DNA of 21,528 nucleotides from NCBI GenBank assembly GCA_009746045.1, contig RPFO01000082.1:4749741-4771268 (forward strand), read 5' to 3'. The notes under the pieces are model-generated. The model saw only the letters and a program-made list of their open reading frames with translations. It ran no database searches and was not told the origin of the DNA. Of the stretch, positions 9,083-21,320 are shown piece by piece. Source of the stretch: Mesostigma viride (taxonomy: Eukaryota > Streptophyta > Mesostigmatophyceae > Mesostigmatales > Mesostigmataceae). A program made the translations under genes and the position numbers. Position 1 is the first letter of the stretch; each line of letters opens with the position of its first letter.

Positions 9083-9655
9083 TGTTCCAACGGCCGTCGC
9101 CGGAAAAATAACACCCTAATTTCCAGGTTCCAACGGCCGTTGGCGCATGAAAATCACACCCTAATTTACAGGTTCCAACGGCCGTTGGCGCATGAAAATC
9201 ACACCCTAATTTCCAGGTTCCAACGGCCGTTGGCGAAAGAAAAATCACACCCTAATTTCCAGGTTCCAACGGCCGTTGGCGCGAGAAAAATGACACCCTA
9301 ATTTCCAGGTTCCAACGGCCGTTGGCGCGAGAAAAATCACACCCTAATTTCCAGGTTCCAACGGCCGTTGGCGCAAGAAAAATGACACCCTAATTTCCAG
9401 GTTCCAACGGCCGTTGGCGACAGAAAAATCACACCCTAATTTCCAGGTTCCAACGGCCGTTGGCGCATGAAAATCACACCCTAATTTACAGGTTCCAACG
9501 GCCGTTGGCGCATGAAAATCACACCCTAATTTACAGGTTCCAACGGCCGTTGGCGCATGAAAATCACACCCTAATTTCAAGGTTCCGACGGCCGTTGGGC
9601 AAAAAAAAATAACACCCTAATTTCCAAATTGCAACGGCCGTTGGCGCAAGAAAAT
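9083..9655. repeat. 45/46-bp palindromic satellite array 2 (13 units)
   Basis: Palindromes start at 9087 (degenerate), 9130, 9175, 9220, 9266, 9312, 9358, 9404, 9450, 9495, 9540, 9585 (CCGACGG variant) and 9631 (GCAACGG variant). Ten are perfect CCAACGGCCGTTGG. The period is 46 bp, or 45 bp where the linker reads GCGCATGAAAATCACACC with one A fewer. Terminal units are the degenerate ones, as is usual for arrays evolving by unequal exchange. It belongs to the same family as array 1. Confidence 0.95.
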
Positions 9656-9666
9656 CAAGCAAGAAA

Positions 9667-15080
<5,414 letters not shown>

Positions 15081-15118
15081 TGGCGCAAGAAAATCCCATC
15101 TTTGTGCGTAACACCTAC

Positions 15119-15418
15119 CCGGGCAGCTGGCAGTGTCTTGTGGGTTGCTTTTCCAGTTGCTGCCGTCGCGGCATCGGAACCCGATGACCCAGAAGCCGCC
15201 GATTTCCTCCGCTCCTTCGCCGACTTTGCTGCATGAACGCCGCGCGCCTCTTGCCCCGACGATGGTGCGGGGGGAGGGGGCATTTGCTGTGCTGCCGCTG
15301 CAGCTTCCGACGGCGCGGAAGGGCCGGCGGCCGCAGGGGGCAACACCGGTGGCGGCGGAGAGCCCGGCGGCGGGGGCGCCGGCGGAGGGGAAGGCGGGTG
15401 GTTGTGCGTACAAGCACG
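15119..15418 (-). CDS. Large repeat-associated gene, most upstream exon seen
   Basis: Function not recognised. It is taken from a strong acceptor (a T/C-rich tract then GTGTCACAG, AG at 15420-15419) to the donor GTAGGT at 15118, exactly 100 codons in phase 0. It encodes a Pro-rich then Ala-rich low-complexity segment (HNHPPSPPPAPPPP, PSEAAAAAQQMPPPPAPSS) followed by a basic Lys/Arg stretch (AAKSAKERRKSAAS) and a Ser/Ala/Thr-rich end (TGKATHKTLPAAR). Such a composition suits a disordered N-terminal region. No ATG opens this frame upstream, so either translation starts at the internal Met near 15280 or another exon lies farther upstream. The small Cys-containing ORF ending near 15854 is one possible source, but no splice link could be shown. 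Confidence 0.4.
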
Positions 15419-15510
15419 CTGTGACACGCAGACGACAAAGAAAAAATCCGCCGAATATGTTAGCAAGCGGTGCGGTGCAGCACACACATCTGACAAAGCT
15501 CATAGGTCAA

Positions 15511-15914
15511 CCCTTAAAACCGTGTCCAACTGCCCGCTATAAAAACCGGGCAATTGTCACTTTCCATGATAATGTCCACAAACCAACCTAATAGTTAGTT
15601 ATGGTCCATTATAGGACACAAGCACACACATATATTCACCACCTTGGGGGTCATGTCATTGGTCATATTGCAATGTCCTATGGGTGCCAAATATAGCACC
15701 CCCTGACAGAAAGGAAGCTAGTAAAGGGCTCATGAACACCAAGGTTGCATGTGGAGGAGCAGGGACCCAGCTGCAAGCTCTAACAATAAATGCCCACTAC
15801 AAATAGCGGACAGTTTGGTTTGTGACACCTGTTAGCATTACAAAGCTCAATTCTCATCCCGTAGCAACAAAAATGTAATGTCCGCTGTAAATATCACTCA
15901 AAACGGCTAAAGGG
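15511..15914. mobile_element. piggyBac-like MITE (non-autonomous)
   Basis: The left end reads CCCTTAAAACCGTGTCC at 15511. The right end, reverse-complemented from 15914, reads CCCTTTAGCCGTTTTGAG. They are flanked by TCAA (15507-15510) and TTAA (15915-15918). Ends starting CCC next to TTAA targets are characteristic of the piggyBac superfamily; here one TTAA has decayed. The 404-bp interior has no transposase and contains hairpin-forming motifs (GCCCGC and CCGGGC around 15532-15551; GCGGACA near 15806) that recur in inverse orientation near the right end. The ends are imperfect, so this is a moderate call. Confidence 0.4.
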
Positions 15915-16060
15915 TTAAAACGAAGTTGTAGTTGTTTTGCGGCATCAAGTTTCAAAGTACGTACTGGGATACCCTTCGCCAGCCTGCTTGGCATCCAGTA
16001 GGATAAGATCTTGGAACCAGTAAGGGGGCTTCGCTTGCTGCGGCAGATGGTGCAATCCAT
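15854..16060 (-). CDS. Small Cys-containing ORF, C-terminus replaced by a MITE
   Basis: Not recognised. The ATG at 16060 follows GCGCGCAG by six bases, resembling the CAG-adjacent starts of the small genes at 17-21 kb. It encodes MDCTICRSKRSPLTGSK, a CxxC near the N-terminus like that of the gene at 17145-17933, then ILSYWMPSRLAKGIPVRTLK. The last 20 or so residues lie inside the MITE ending at 15914, so the natural 3' part is lost or displaced. It could be a broken paralog of the zinc-motif genes or a first exon of the large downstream gene. Neither can be shown. Confidence 0.25.
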   Translation of the reverse strand: MDCTICRSKRSPLTGSKILSYWMPSRLAKGIPVRTLKLDAAKQLQLRFNPLAVLSDIYSGHYIFVATG

Positions 16061-16076
16061 TGTGATCTGCGCGCAA

Positions 16077-16322
16077 AACATACACAAACGAACAACCCTC
16101 ATAGGTTGAGCAATCCACAAAATCATGCCATTACTGTAACAACATGGGCAAAGCATACACAAACGAACAACCATCATAGATTGAGCTAGCAATCCACAAC
16201 ATCATGCCATTACTGTAACAACATGGGCAAAGCATACACAAACGAACAACCATCATAGATAGAGCTAGCAATCCACAACATCATGCCATTAATGTAATAA
16301 CATGGGCAAAACATACACAAAC
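16077..16322. repeat. 75-79-bp tandem repeat, about 3.2 copies
   Basis: TACACAAACGAACAACC recurs at about 16081, 16156, 16235 and, changed, 16314. Each copy is followed by ATCATAGATTGAGC, ATCCACAACATCATGCC and AACATGGGCAAAGCA. The first unit is about 75 bp and the others 79 bp. It is non-coding and sits just upstream, on the minus strand, of the small ORF at 16060. Confidence 0.85.
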
Positions 16323-16323
16323 A

Positions 16324-16374
16324 AATAGCCATGATAGGGCATTAAGAGAATAGCCATGATTGGGGCAATAAGAG
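16324..16374. repeat. 25-bp direct repeat pair
   Basis: AATAGCCATGAT followed by GGGCATTAAGAG occurs twice in tandem with small changes (16324-16348 and 16349-16374). It adjoins the 79-bp tandem array and precedes the plastid-derived segment. Confidence 0.7.
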
Positions 16375-16398
16375 AATTTTTTTTGTTCAATTCAATGA

Positions 16399-16921
<523 letters not shown>

Positions 16922-17144
16922 TGACACCAAGGTTGAGACTTACATGCATCGTTGCAAGGGTTGAAACAATAACGAAATTGTATGACCACAGACACATAAA
17001 ATGGAAGGCTTGCTCAGTATTATTATTTACCCATCAATCAATTTTAAAGGCAAGGAAATGTTGAAATACGGACGACCGTCCCAAGTTCGCCAGCATTAAC
17101 AAAAGCATTTCTGTGACAAGAACAGTGGGCGACCATTCCCATTA
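16922..17144. other. Non-coding spacer, 3' flank of the 17145 gene
   Basis: AT-rich sequence between the plastid fragment and the stop of the minus-strand gene. On the minus strand it contains AAATAATAATAC, near-canonical for a polyadenylation signal, at about 17020-17030. No ORF or repeat of note. Confidence 0.4.
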
Positions 17145-17933
17145 TTATCTTTTCCTCGTTTGTTTCTTCCCCTTCCCGGACTCGTATTCATAAGCGACGT
17201 CCGCCATCCCCAAACGATGCAAAATTTTGTTGGAGCTCTGCATCTTCTCCAACAGTTCTTGATCCGATTCCTCCTTTGCACGACGCGCTTCCTCTGCCTT
17301 CGCCTTTGCGGCCTCCACATCTGCATCTATATCCGCCTTCACCACCATCCTGATCAAACGGTCCCGCTCCTCAGGCCTCGGGAGCGTCGGCAGTCTCACC
17401 GGCTCTGCGGCAAGAAGAGCCTCCAAAATATCCTTGTGCAGTCTTTGTGCTTCCACAAATCCATTATTCATCATCAAGGTGTACGCGCATTCACGCGCCA
17501 CACCCTGCAAGGAATCCCCCATGGTAACGTTTTGCCCATGAGCAAACCCGTACGCGCTGTCCCCCTCTGCCGAAATCTCGAGTCCCTGCCTGTCGAGGCG
17601 CACCAGCTCAACTTTCCGTTCCCCAGTGTGCGTTGCCGTGAAGTGGAGGACCGAGCGTGTCATTCCGGTCTTCCCCATCAACATCTGCAAACTTGCTACG
17701 TATGCGATCCCACGAGCGCACACGTCCTCCAACTTCTCGGCAAAAGGTAGATGTGTCTTGCAATACACATCCAATCCCTCCAGTGGTCTATCACATCTAA
17801 GAAATCCACACCCCCCGTATGGATCCTTGGCATTTTGGTACTCGAGGTCGTGCGCTTGTAGGAACTTGTAATGTTCCGCGCACAGTCCCTCGACCCTTAC
17901 GGGCTCCGTACAGATTTTGCATTTCGTTGCCAT
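17145..17933 (-). CDS. Double zinc-motif protein, paralog family member 1
   Basis: Specific function unknown. From the ATG at 17933 (context GCGCAG|ATGGC) it encodes 262 residues without an evident intron. There are two Cys/His clusters: C5-x2-C8-x9-C18-x2-H21 and C42-x4-C47-x10-C58-x2-H61. The second resembles the C-x4-C-x8-C-x2-H fingers often annotated as WRKY19-like in oomycetes and plants. A middle domain follows (GIAYVASLQMLMGKTG, VLHFTATHTGERKVELV, SAYGFAHG). Then comes an Ala/Glu/Lys helix that may form a coiled coil (DADVEAAKAKAEEARRAKEE) and a basic tail (GKGKKQTRKR) suggesting nuclear import. An upstream in-frame ATG at 17984 is possible. I chose 17933 because the motif begins there and the CAG|ATG context recurs in three neighbours. 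Domain order parallels the gene at 19352-20134. Confidence 0.7.
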   Translation of the reverse strand: MATKCKICTEPVRVEGLCAEHYKFLQAHDLEYQNAKDPYGGCGFLRCDRPLEGLDVYCKTHLPFAEKLEDVCARGIAYVASLQMLMGKTGMTRSVLHFTATHTGERKVELVRLDRQGLEISAEGDSAYGFAHGQNVTMGDSLQGVARECAYTLMMNNGFVEAQRLHKDILEALLAAEPVRLPTLPRPEERDRLIRMVVKADIDADVEAAKAKAEEARRAKEESDQELLEKMQSSNKILHRLGMADVAYEYESGKGKKQTRKR

Positions 17934-18156
17934 CTGCGCAATTGCCATGAGTCCCATACAGCAGCCATTGTATAACAGGGGCAATAAGGACCGTCAGAAC
18001 CCCCTCTGGCGTCTTTCTCACACAATTCTCAATCTAGTCTTGTTGTGCAATAATTGTTGGTTCAAAGGTCCGTTCAAAGAAGTTTTATGAGACAAAATAA
18101 ATTAGTTTCAATTACACGCATCAGATTAATCAAATCATATTTTCTCCCTCTCTTTC
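17934..18156. other. Spacer between two minus-strand genes
   Basis: 5' flank of the 17933 start and 3' flank of the 18157 gene. Unlike most spacers in this cluster it lacks the CCAACGGCCGTTGG palindrome. The minus strand has a pyrimidine-containing stretch (GGTCCTTATTGCCCCTGTT) upstream of GCGCAG|ATG, compatible with a leader intron ending at the start codon. That reading is tentative. Confidence 0.3.
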
Positions 18157-18741
18157 TTACTGAGCAATTCTGTCCATCCTGCCCCTCTTTGCCGGCTTCT
18201 CATCAATCTCCTCATCAAAATCACACACACGTCTAATCTGCTGTCTAATCTGCTCTACCAACCCCCCCTTGCGCATCAGGTCTTTCACCTCCCCCTTCAA
18301 GAGCGCTGTCACGAGTCGCGCGCACTCATACGCGGACTCCGTGGCCAGGTCCCTTCCCATATCATGCCACACTTTGGCCGTTGGACAGTCGGGATGGTCT
18401 CCCATGTAAGCCCACACATGCCTTGGCGGCTTGTCCTTACCGCCTATCCCCTCTCCAGGTCGCATCTGTCCCACCTCCTCTATCACCCACTCTGCATCAC
18501 GCAGCATGAATCGAGGCTTCTTGTCAACATAGTACAAGACCAAAACCATGTTGTTGGGCCAAGGCTTCCACTTTTTCGTCACGATGTGACGGTCAATCGT
18601 CATCAGCCCGCTCTCGATTTCGGCAAACAACGCCCCCCATACGTCAGAATGCTTGGGACAGAACCACTCGCTTTCCGTCGGCACTCCTTCCCATTGACAA
18701 TCCGGATGTTCGCATCGAATGGGGTCATCGAATGAGGTCAT
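18157..18741 (-). CDS. Single zinc-motif protein, paralog family member 2
   Basis: Specific function unknown. From the ATG at 18741 (GCACAG|ATGACC) it encodes 194 residues with no intron apparent. One N-terminal cluster, C10-x4-C15-x12-C28-x2-H31, is followed by a middle domain (IESGLMTIDRHIV, NNMVLVLYYVDKK, ARLVTALLKGEVKD). Its layout, with an I..GL segment, then a hydrophobic strand pair, then SAYECA, parallels the two neighbouring zinc-motif genes. The C-terminus is charged with a basic cluster (EKPAKRGRMDRIAQ) that could direct nuclear import. An extra in-frame ATG at 18798 would add 19 residues including CVCGWCKKYRC; I prefer 18741 for the shared CAG|ATG context. A half palindrome (18374-18384) is embedded in the coding sequence. 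Confidence 0.65.
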   Translation of the reverse strand: MTSFDDPIRCEHPDCQWEGVPTESEWFCPKHSDVWGALFAEIESGLMTIDRHIVTKKWKPWPNNMVLVLYYVDKKPRFMLRDAEWVIEEVGQMRPGEGIGGKDKPPRHVWAYMGDHPDCPTAKVWHDMGRDLATESAYECARLVTALLKGEVKDLMRKGGLVEQIRQQIRRVCDFDEEIDEKPAKRGRMDRIAQ

Positions 18742-18794
18742 CTGTGCACATCGATATTTTTTACACCACCCGCAAACGCACGCATTCAGCAGGG

Positions 18795-18843
18795 TCAACG
18801 GCCGTTGGCCCTGTTAAATTCCACACACCCCAACGGCCGTTGG
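18795..18843. repeat. Two CCAACGGCCGTTGG palindromes in the spacer
   Basis: TCAACGGCCGTTGG at 18795-18808 and CCAACGGCCGTTGG at 18830-18843, both followed by CC. They lie 54-102 bases upstream of the minus-strand start at 18741 and downstream of the next gene's polyadenylation signal, in a promoter-like position. Confidence 0.9.
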
Positions 18844-18897
18844 CCTTAGACGCACAAAACTTGACACCATCAGGCGATTTTTTCCAAATGATTCTTC

Positions 18898-18903
18898 TTT
18901 ATT
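18898..18903 (-). terminator. Polyadenylation signal AATAAA
   Basis: AATAAA on the minus strand, 33 bases after the TAG of the 18936-19280 gene, in a very AT-rich context (TTTATTTAATAAAG). The position is typical for a short 3' UTR. Confidence 0.55.
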
Positions 18904-18935
18904 AAATAAATTTACATTCATCCTAAAATCACATT

Positions 18936-19280
18936 CTAGTCAACATCCTCCCCATCTTTAGTGGGTTGCATTCGACCCCAATTGTCGTTCATAAAACTGA
19001 CCAAAACATGAGCCGGAGTCCCCACATCCTCCTCACGCCTCAATTTACGCAATACACCTTTAGCAATTCCACCATACCCATCAACCTCCGACATCATCAT
19101 GCCCACGCCATCAAGACGTTCAGCGTGCAATTGCCCGTCCTCTTCGAGAACCAGATCGGGCAGGTCTTCCAGTTCGGCCTCCACAATCTCTATCAGGTTT
19201 TCCTTTGTAGTCTCCCCCCCTTCCTTTCCTTCTTTTCCGCACTCCATCCTACACCCTGCCCCTGCACAACCGACGTCCAT
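18936..19280 (-). CDS. Small Cys-rich-start acidic protein
   Basis: Not recognised. It encodes 114 residues from an ATG in good context (GCCATGG), stopping 33 bases before an AATAAA. The N-terminus has closely spaced cysteines (C5-x4-C10-x3-C14) that may be a truncated form of the zinc motif in its neighbours. After them come a Lys/Glu/Gly linker and an acidic helical segment (ENLIEIVEAELEDLPDLVLEE), then VGMMMSEVDGYGGIAKGVLRK and HVLVSFMNDNWGRM. It lacks the CAG|ATG start of the other genes. The GTTGTGCAG at 19267-19259 could instead be an acceptor, making this a 3' exon, but no matching donor keeps the frame open from the gene upstream. Confidence 0.5.
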   Translation of the reverse strand: MDVGCAGAGCRMECGKEGKEGGETTKENLIEIVEAELEDLPDLVLEEDGQLHAERLDGVGMMMSEVDGYGGIAKGVLRKLRREEDVGTPAHVLVSFMNDNWGRMQPTKDGEDVD

Positions 19281-19324
19281 GGCAAGTTAAGAAACGGACT
19301 CAGCTCACAGGACATTTTGCAAGT

Positions 19325-19338
19325 CCAACGGCCGTTGG
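19325..19338. repeat. CCAACGGCCGTTGG palindrome in a short spacer
   Basis: A single perfect copy lies in the ~70-bp spacer between the stop at 19352 and the start at 19280, followed by CGACCAAAAACACC, which resembles the 46-bp repeat linker. Confidence 0.95.
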
Positions 19339-19351
19339 CGACCAAAAACAC

Positions 19352-20134
19352 CTAGTCGCATGCATTCCTTGCTCTCTCCACCAAAGCAGAGGCCAGGACG
19401 ACCCTTTCCACGACCTTTTCAATTTCCTCCCCCTCAGCATCAGCAACAACGGTCATGGCAAATCGGGCTTGGCGCTTAACCCCCGATGCCAGAACGGCAG
19501 CCATCTCCACACGAGTTTTTGACACTTCAACAGGTACAGGCAATTCGCCGACCGCAAAAGTAAGCCTTGCGAGGTGCGGGACCCACCAATCACCTTCCAA
19601 AAATCCGCAACCCCATCCAATCATGAAATACAACAACAGGTCTGCGCCCATGGCGCCTGCGATATCCAAGTCGTCATGCGAAACAATCGCATGCACGTCA
19701 TCCTCCGAGCACAGCATCCATGTAAAAACGGCGTCCCCGAAACCTTGGCAGTAGGCATACGAGTCAAAGTCAGGGTGATTCAACATCCATTCCCGCGACC
19801 GGACCGCCATTCTTTCCAGACTTCCAGCACCGTCCACCTCAAAACTCAGGACAAGAGGTCCTTCACCAGCACTGGACTCGCCATTCACAAACAACAAGCC
19901 TCCTTTGATCACCTCTTGCATCTCCCCTGACAACTTGGCGTGTCCATCACAAAAAGGCATGCAATCCGTCCCGAATGGAAGCTGGCAATCCCGGGCGATA
20001 CATCCCCCCTTTTTTGCAAACAAATCCTTCACCCTCCCTGCCATTCCCGTTCGCACGCTGACATGACGCACGCACAAGTCATCCCCTCCTGCTCTCGCTT
20101 CCTGGCACCACGCAACCGTGCATTTGACCGCCAT
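19352..20134 (-). CDS. Double zinc-motif protein, paralog family member 3
   Basis: Specific function unknown. From the ATG at 20134 (TCGCAG|ATGGC) it encodes 260 residues without an intron. There are two Cys/His clusters: C5-x4-C10-x10-C21-x2-H24 and C45-x4-C50-x11-C62-x2-H65. The start MAVKC matches MATKC of the gene at 17933. The middle domain (MQEVIKGGLLFVNG, LVLSFEVDGAGSLERMAVRS, DSYAYCQGFGDAVFTWML) follows the same order as that gene. A hydrophobic segment (AMGADLLLYFMIGWGCGF) is probably a buried helix rather than a membrane span. An Ala/Val/Glu-rich helix ends the protein; no basic tail is present. Upstream in-frame sequence from 20164 belongs to the conserved spacer module, so the 20134 start is preferred. 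Confidence 0.7.
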   Translation of the reverse strand: MAVKCTVAWCQEARAGGDDLCVRHVSVRTGMAGRVKDLFAKKGGCIARDCQLPFGTDCMPFCDGHAKLSGEMQEVIKGGLLFVNGESSAGEGPLVLSFEVDGAGSLERMAVRSREWMLNHPDFDSYAYCQGFGDAVFTWMLCSEDDVHAIVSHDDLDIAGAMGADLLLYFMIGWGCGFLEGDWWVPHLARLTFAVGELPVPVEVSKTRVEMAAVLASGVKRQARFAMTVVADAEGEEIEKVVERVVLASALVERARNACD

Positions 20135-20415
20135 CTGCGACCACCAACACCGTTTGATACACATTTCTCACCGTCAACGGCCGTTGGCTTGAAACAACAA
20201 GAATGATTTATTACTCGCACGAAAATCACACCATTTTCCAGTCTCCAACGGCCGTTGGCGCACGAAAAATGCACGAAAAAAATTTTTATTATGCATTTAT
20301 TGATTACATCCATAGTGCCACGTGGCGAATCACACCCAACTTTCCAGCTGCCAACGGCCGTTGGCGCAAAGAAAATCACACCCAACACTTCAGTCGCATA
20401 ATCGATTCGCGTCAG
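20132..20415. repeat. Intergenic module, copy A
   Basis: Closely similar to 21005-21320. In minus-strand order it holds the 3' end of the upstream gene, palindrome (20351-20364), G-box, AATAAA signals (20296-20301, 20285-20290), palindrome (20245-20258), another AATAAA (20207-20212), the variant palindrome TCAACGGCCGTTGG (20174-20187), a conserved leader (GAGAAATGTGTATCAAACGG) and then CAG|ATG. Similarity stops at the ATG, where unrelated coding sequences begin. It appears to combine terminator and promoter functions. Confidence 0.85.
20317..20326. promoter_or_regulatory. G-box palindrome GCCACGTGGC
   Basis: A perfect 10-bp palindrome around CACGTG, the plant-type G-box bound by bZIP and bHLH factors. 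It is conserved at the same place in module copy B, although nearby bases differ. Confidence 0.45.
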
Positions 20416-21007
20416 TCACGCACTCGAACTTGTACTCCTGCCCCAACGCGTACATCACCTCACGAACCGCTTTCTCAAACTCGTCAACACCGTCGGGTCC
20501 CCACTCATGCACGTATTCCCTCAACCAGAACATGCAATCTCCAGCAGACACGAACAGCCGGTCGATGATCAGGTCAGTGTGATGCTTGAAGTACTTGCCG
20601 TCCTTCAAGATGACCCATTCGAACCGTCCCACCTCCCCTAAACCCTTAAACCCTTCTCCCCTATCATATGGCCGCGCCATCGGTATCCAACTTTCATTAC
20701 CATCAGCATCGATCGACTGAAAACAAATTGGGCTGGGTATTGATGGATCATAGGGCCTTATAGCACCACACCTCACAAGCACCTCCTCAAATGGCTCTAC
20801 GGTCGGCTTTGGGAGTCCCCGACCCTCGATATTGAAAACAAGAGCCGCGGCCTTCGCGACATCCGGTCTCAAAAGAGACCTTTCACCCTCCTTGGGCATA
20901 AAATCCAGCTTAATGTCCGGCAGAAGCCTGAGCGCGCTCTTAACCACTCCCAGAAGCCTGTCTTCCAAGTTGATCCACTCGCCCCCCTCCGTCCTGTAGA
21001 ACGTCAT
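20390..21007 (-). CDS. Uncharacterised 205-residue protein next to the zinc-motif genes
   Basis: Not recognised. The ATG at 21007 lies in TTGCAG|ATGAC, the same junction as three other genes here. The sequence looks globular: an N-terminal helix (DRLLGVVKSALRLLPDIKLD), a middle part (VAKAAALVFNIEGRGLP, PFEEVLVRCGAIRPYDP), a strand-rich region (GRFEWVILKDGKYFKHHTDL) and a C-terminal helical part (CMFWLREYVHEW, FEKAVREVMYALGQEYKF). It lacks the C-x4-C...C-x2-H motif. A degraded copy of its C-terminal third lies at 21313-21528, so the locus grew by tandem duplication of gene plus spacer. No membrane or signal sequence. No catalytic motif was identified. Confidence 0.65.
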   Translation of the reverse strand: MTFYRTEGGEWINLEDRLLGVVKSALRLLPDIKLDFMPKEGERSLLRPDVAKAAALVFNIEGRGLPKPTVEPFEEVLVRCGAIRPYDPSIPSPICFQSIDADGNESWIPMARPYDRGEGFKGLGEVGRFEWVILKDGKYFKHHTDLIIDRLFVSAGDCMFWLREYVHEWGPDGVDEFEKAVREVMYALGQEYKFECVTDANRLCD

Positions 21008-21320
21008 CTGCAACCCACCGACACCGTTTGATATACATTTCTCACCGTCAACGGCCGTTGGCTTGAAAAAACAACAAGAATTTTAAGATTTATTACGCGC
21101 ACAAAGCACACACTAGTTTTCAGTCTCCAACGGCCGTTGGCGCACGAAAAATGTTTTATTATGCATTTATTAATTACATCCATGGTGCCACGTGGCAAAC
21201 CACACCCTACTTCCGGGTGCGAAGAAAATCAAACGCTAATTTGCAAGTTCCAACGGCCGTTGGCGCAAGAAAATCACACCCAAAATGCCTTCAGTCGCAG
21301 AATCCATTCCCCTCACGCAG
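21005..21320. repeat. Intergenic module, copy B
   Basis: Second copy of the module seen at 20132-20415. It has palindromes at 21048-21061 (TCAACGGCCGTTGG variant), 21127-21140 and 21250-21263, minus-strand AATAAA at 21089-21094, 21155-21160 and 21166-21171, and the leader GAGAAATGTATATCAAACGG ending in CAG|ATG. Relative to copy A it has extra sequence near 21210-21248 that resembles one more linker unit (GCGAAGAAAATCAAACGC). Confidence 0.85.
21187..21196. promoter_or_regulatory. G-box palindrome GCCACGTGGC
   Basis: Identical to the 10-bp palindrome in module copy A at the equivalent position. Confidence 0.45.

Noticed and set aside
7291-9655. CRISPR-like arrays (palindromic repeat with regular spacing)
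   Set aside because: The would-be spacers are almost identical between units, there are no cas genes, and the setting is eukaryotic with introns.
15133-15591. Plus-strand ORF opposite the Pro-rich exon
   Set aside because: It is a shadow of the GC-rich minus-strand exon, which has splice signals at both ends; the plus frame has none and runs into the MITE.
19600-19660. Transmembrane segment in the 19352-20134 protein (LLLYFMIGWGCGF)
   Set aside because: Too short and flanked by Asp/Glu-containing sequence; paralogs have no matching span, so a buried helix is more likely.
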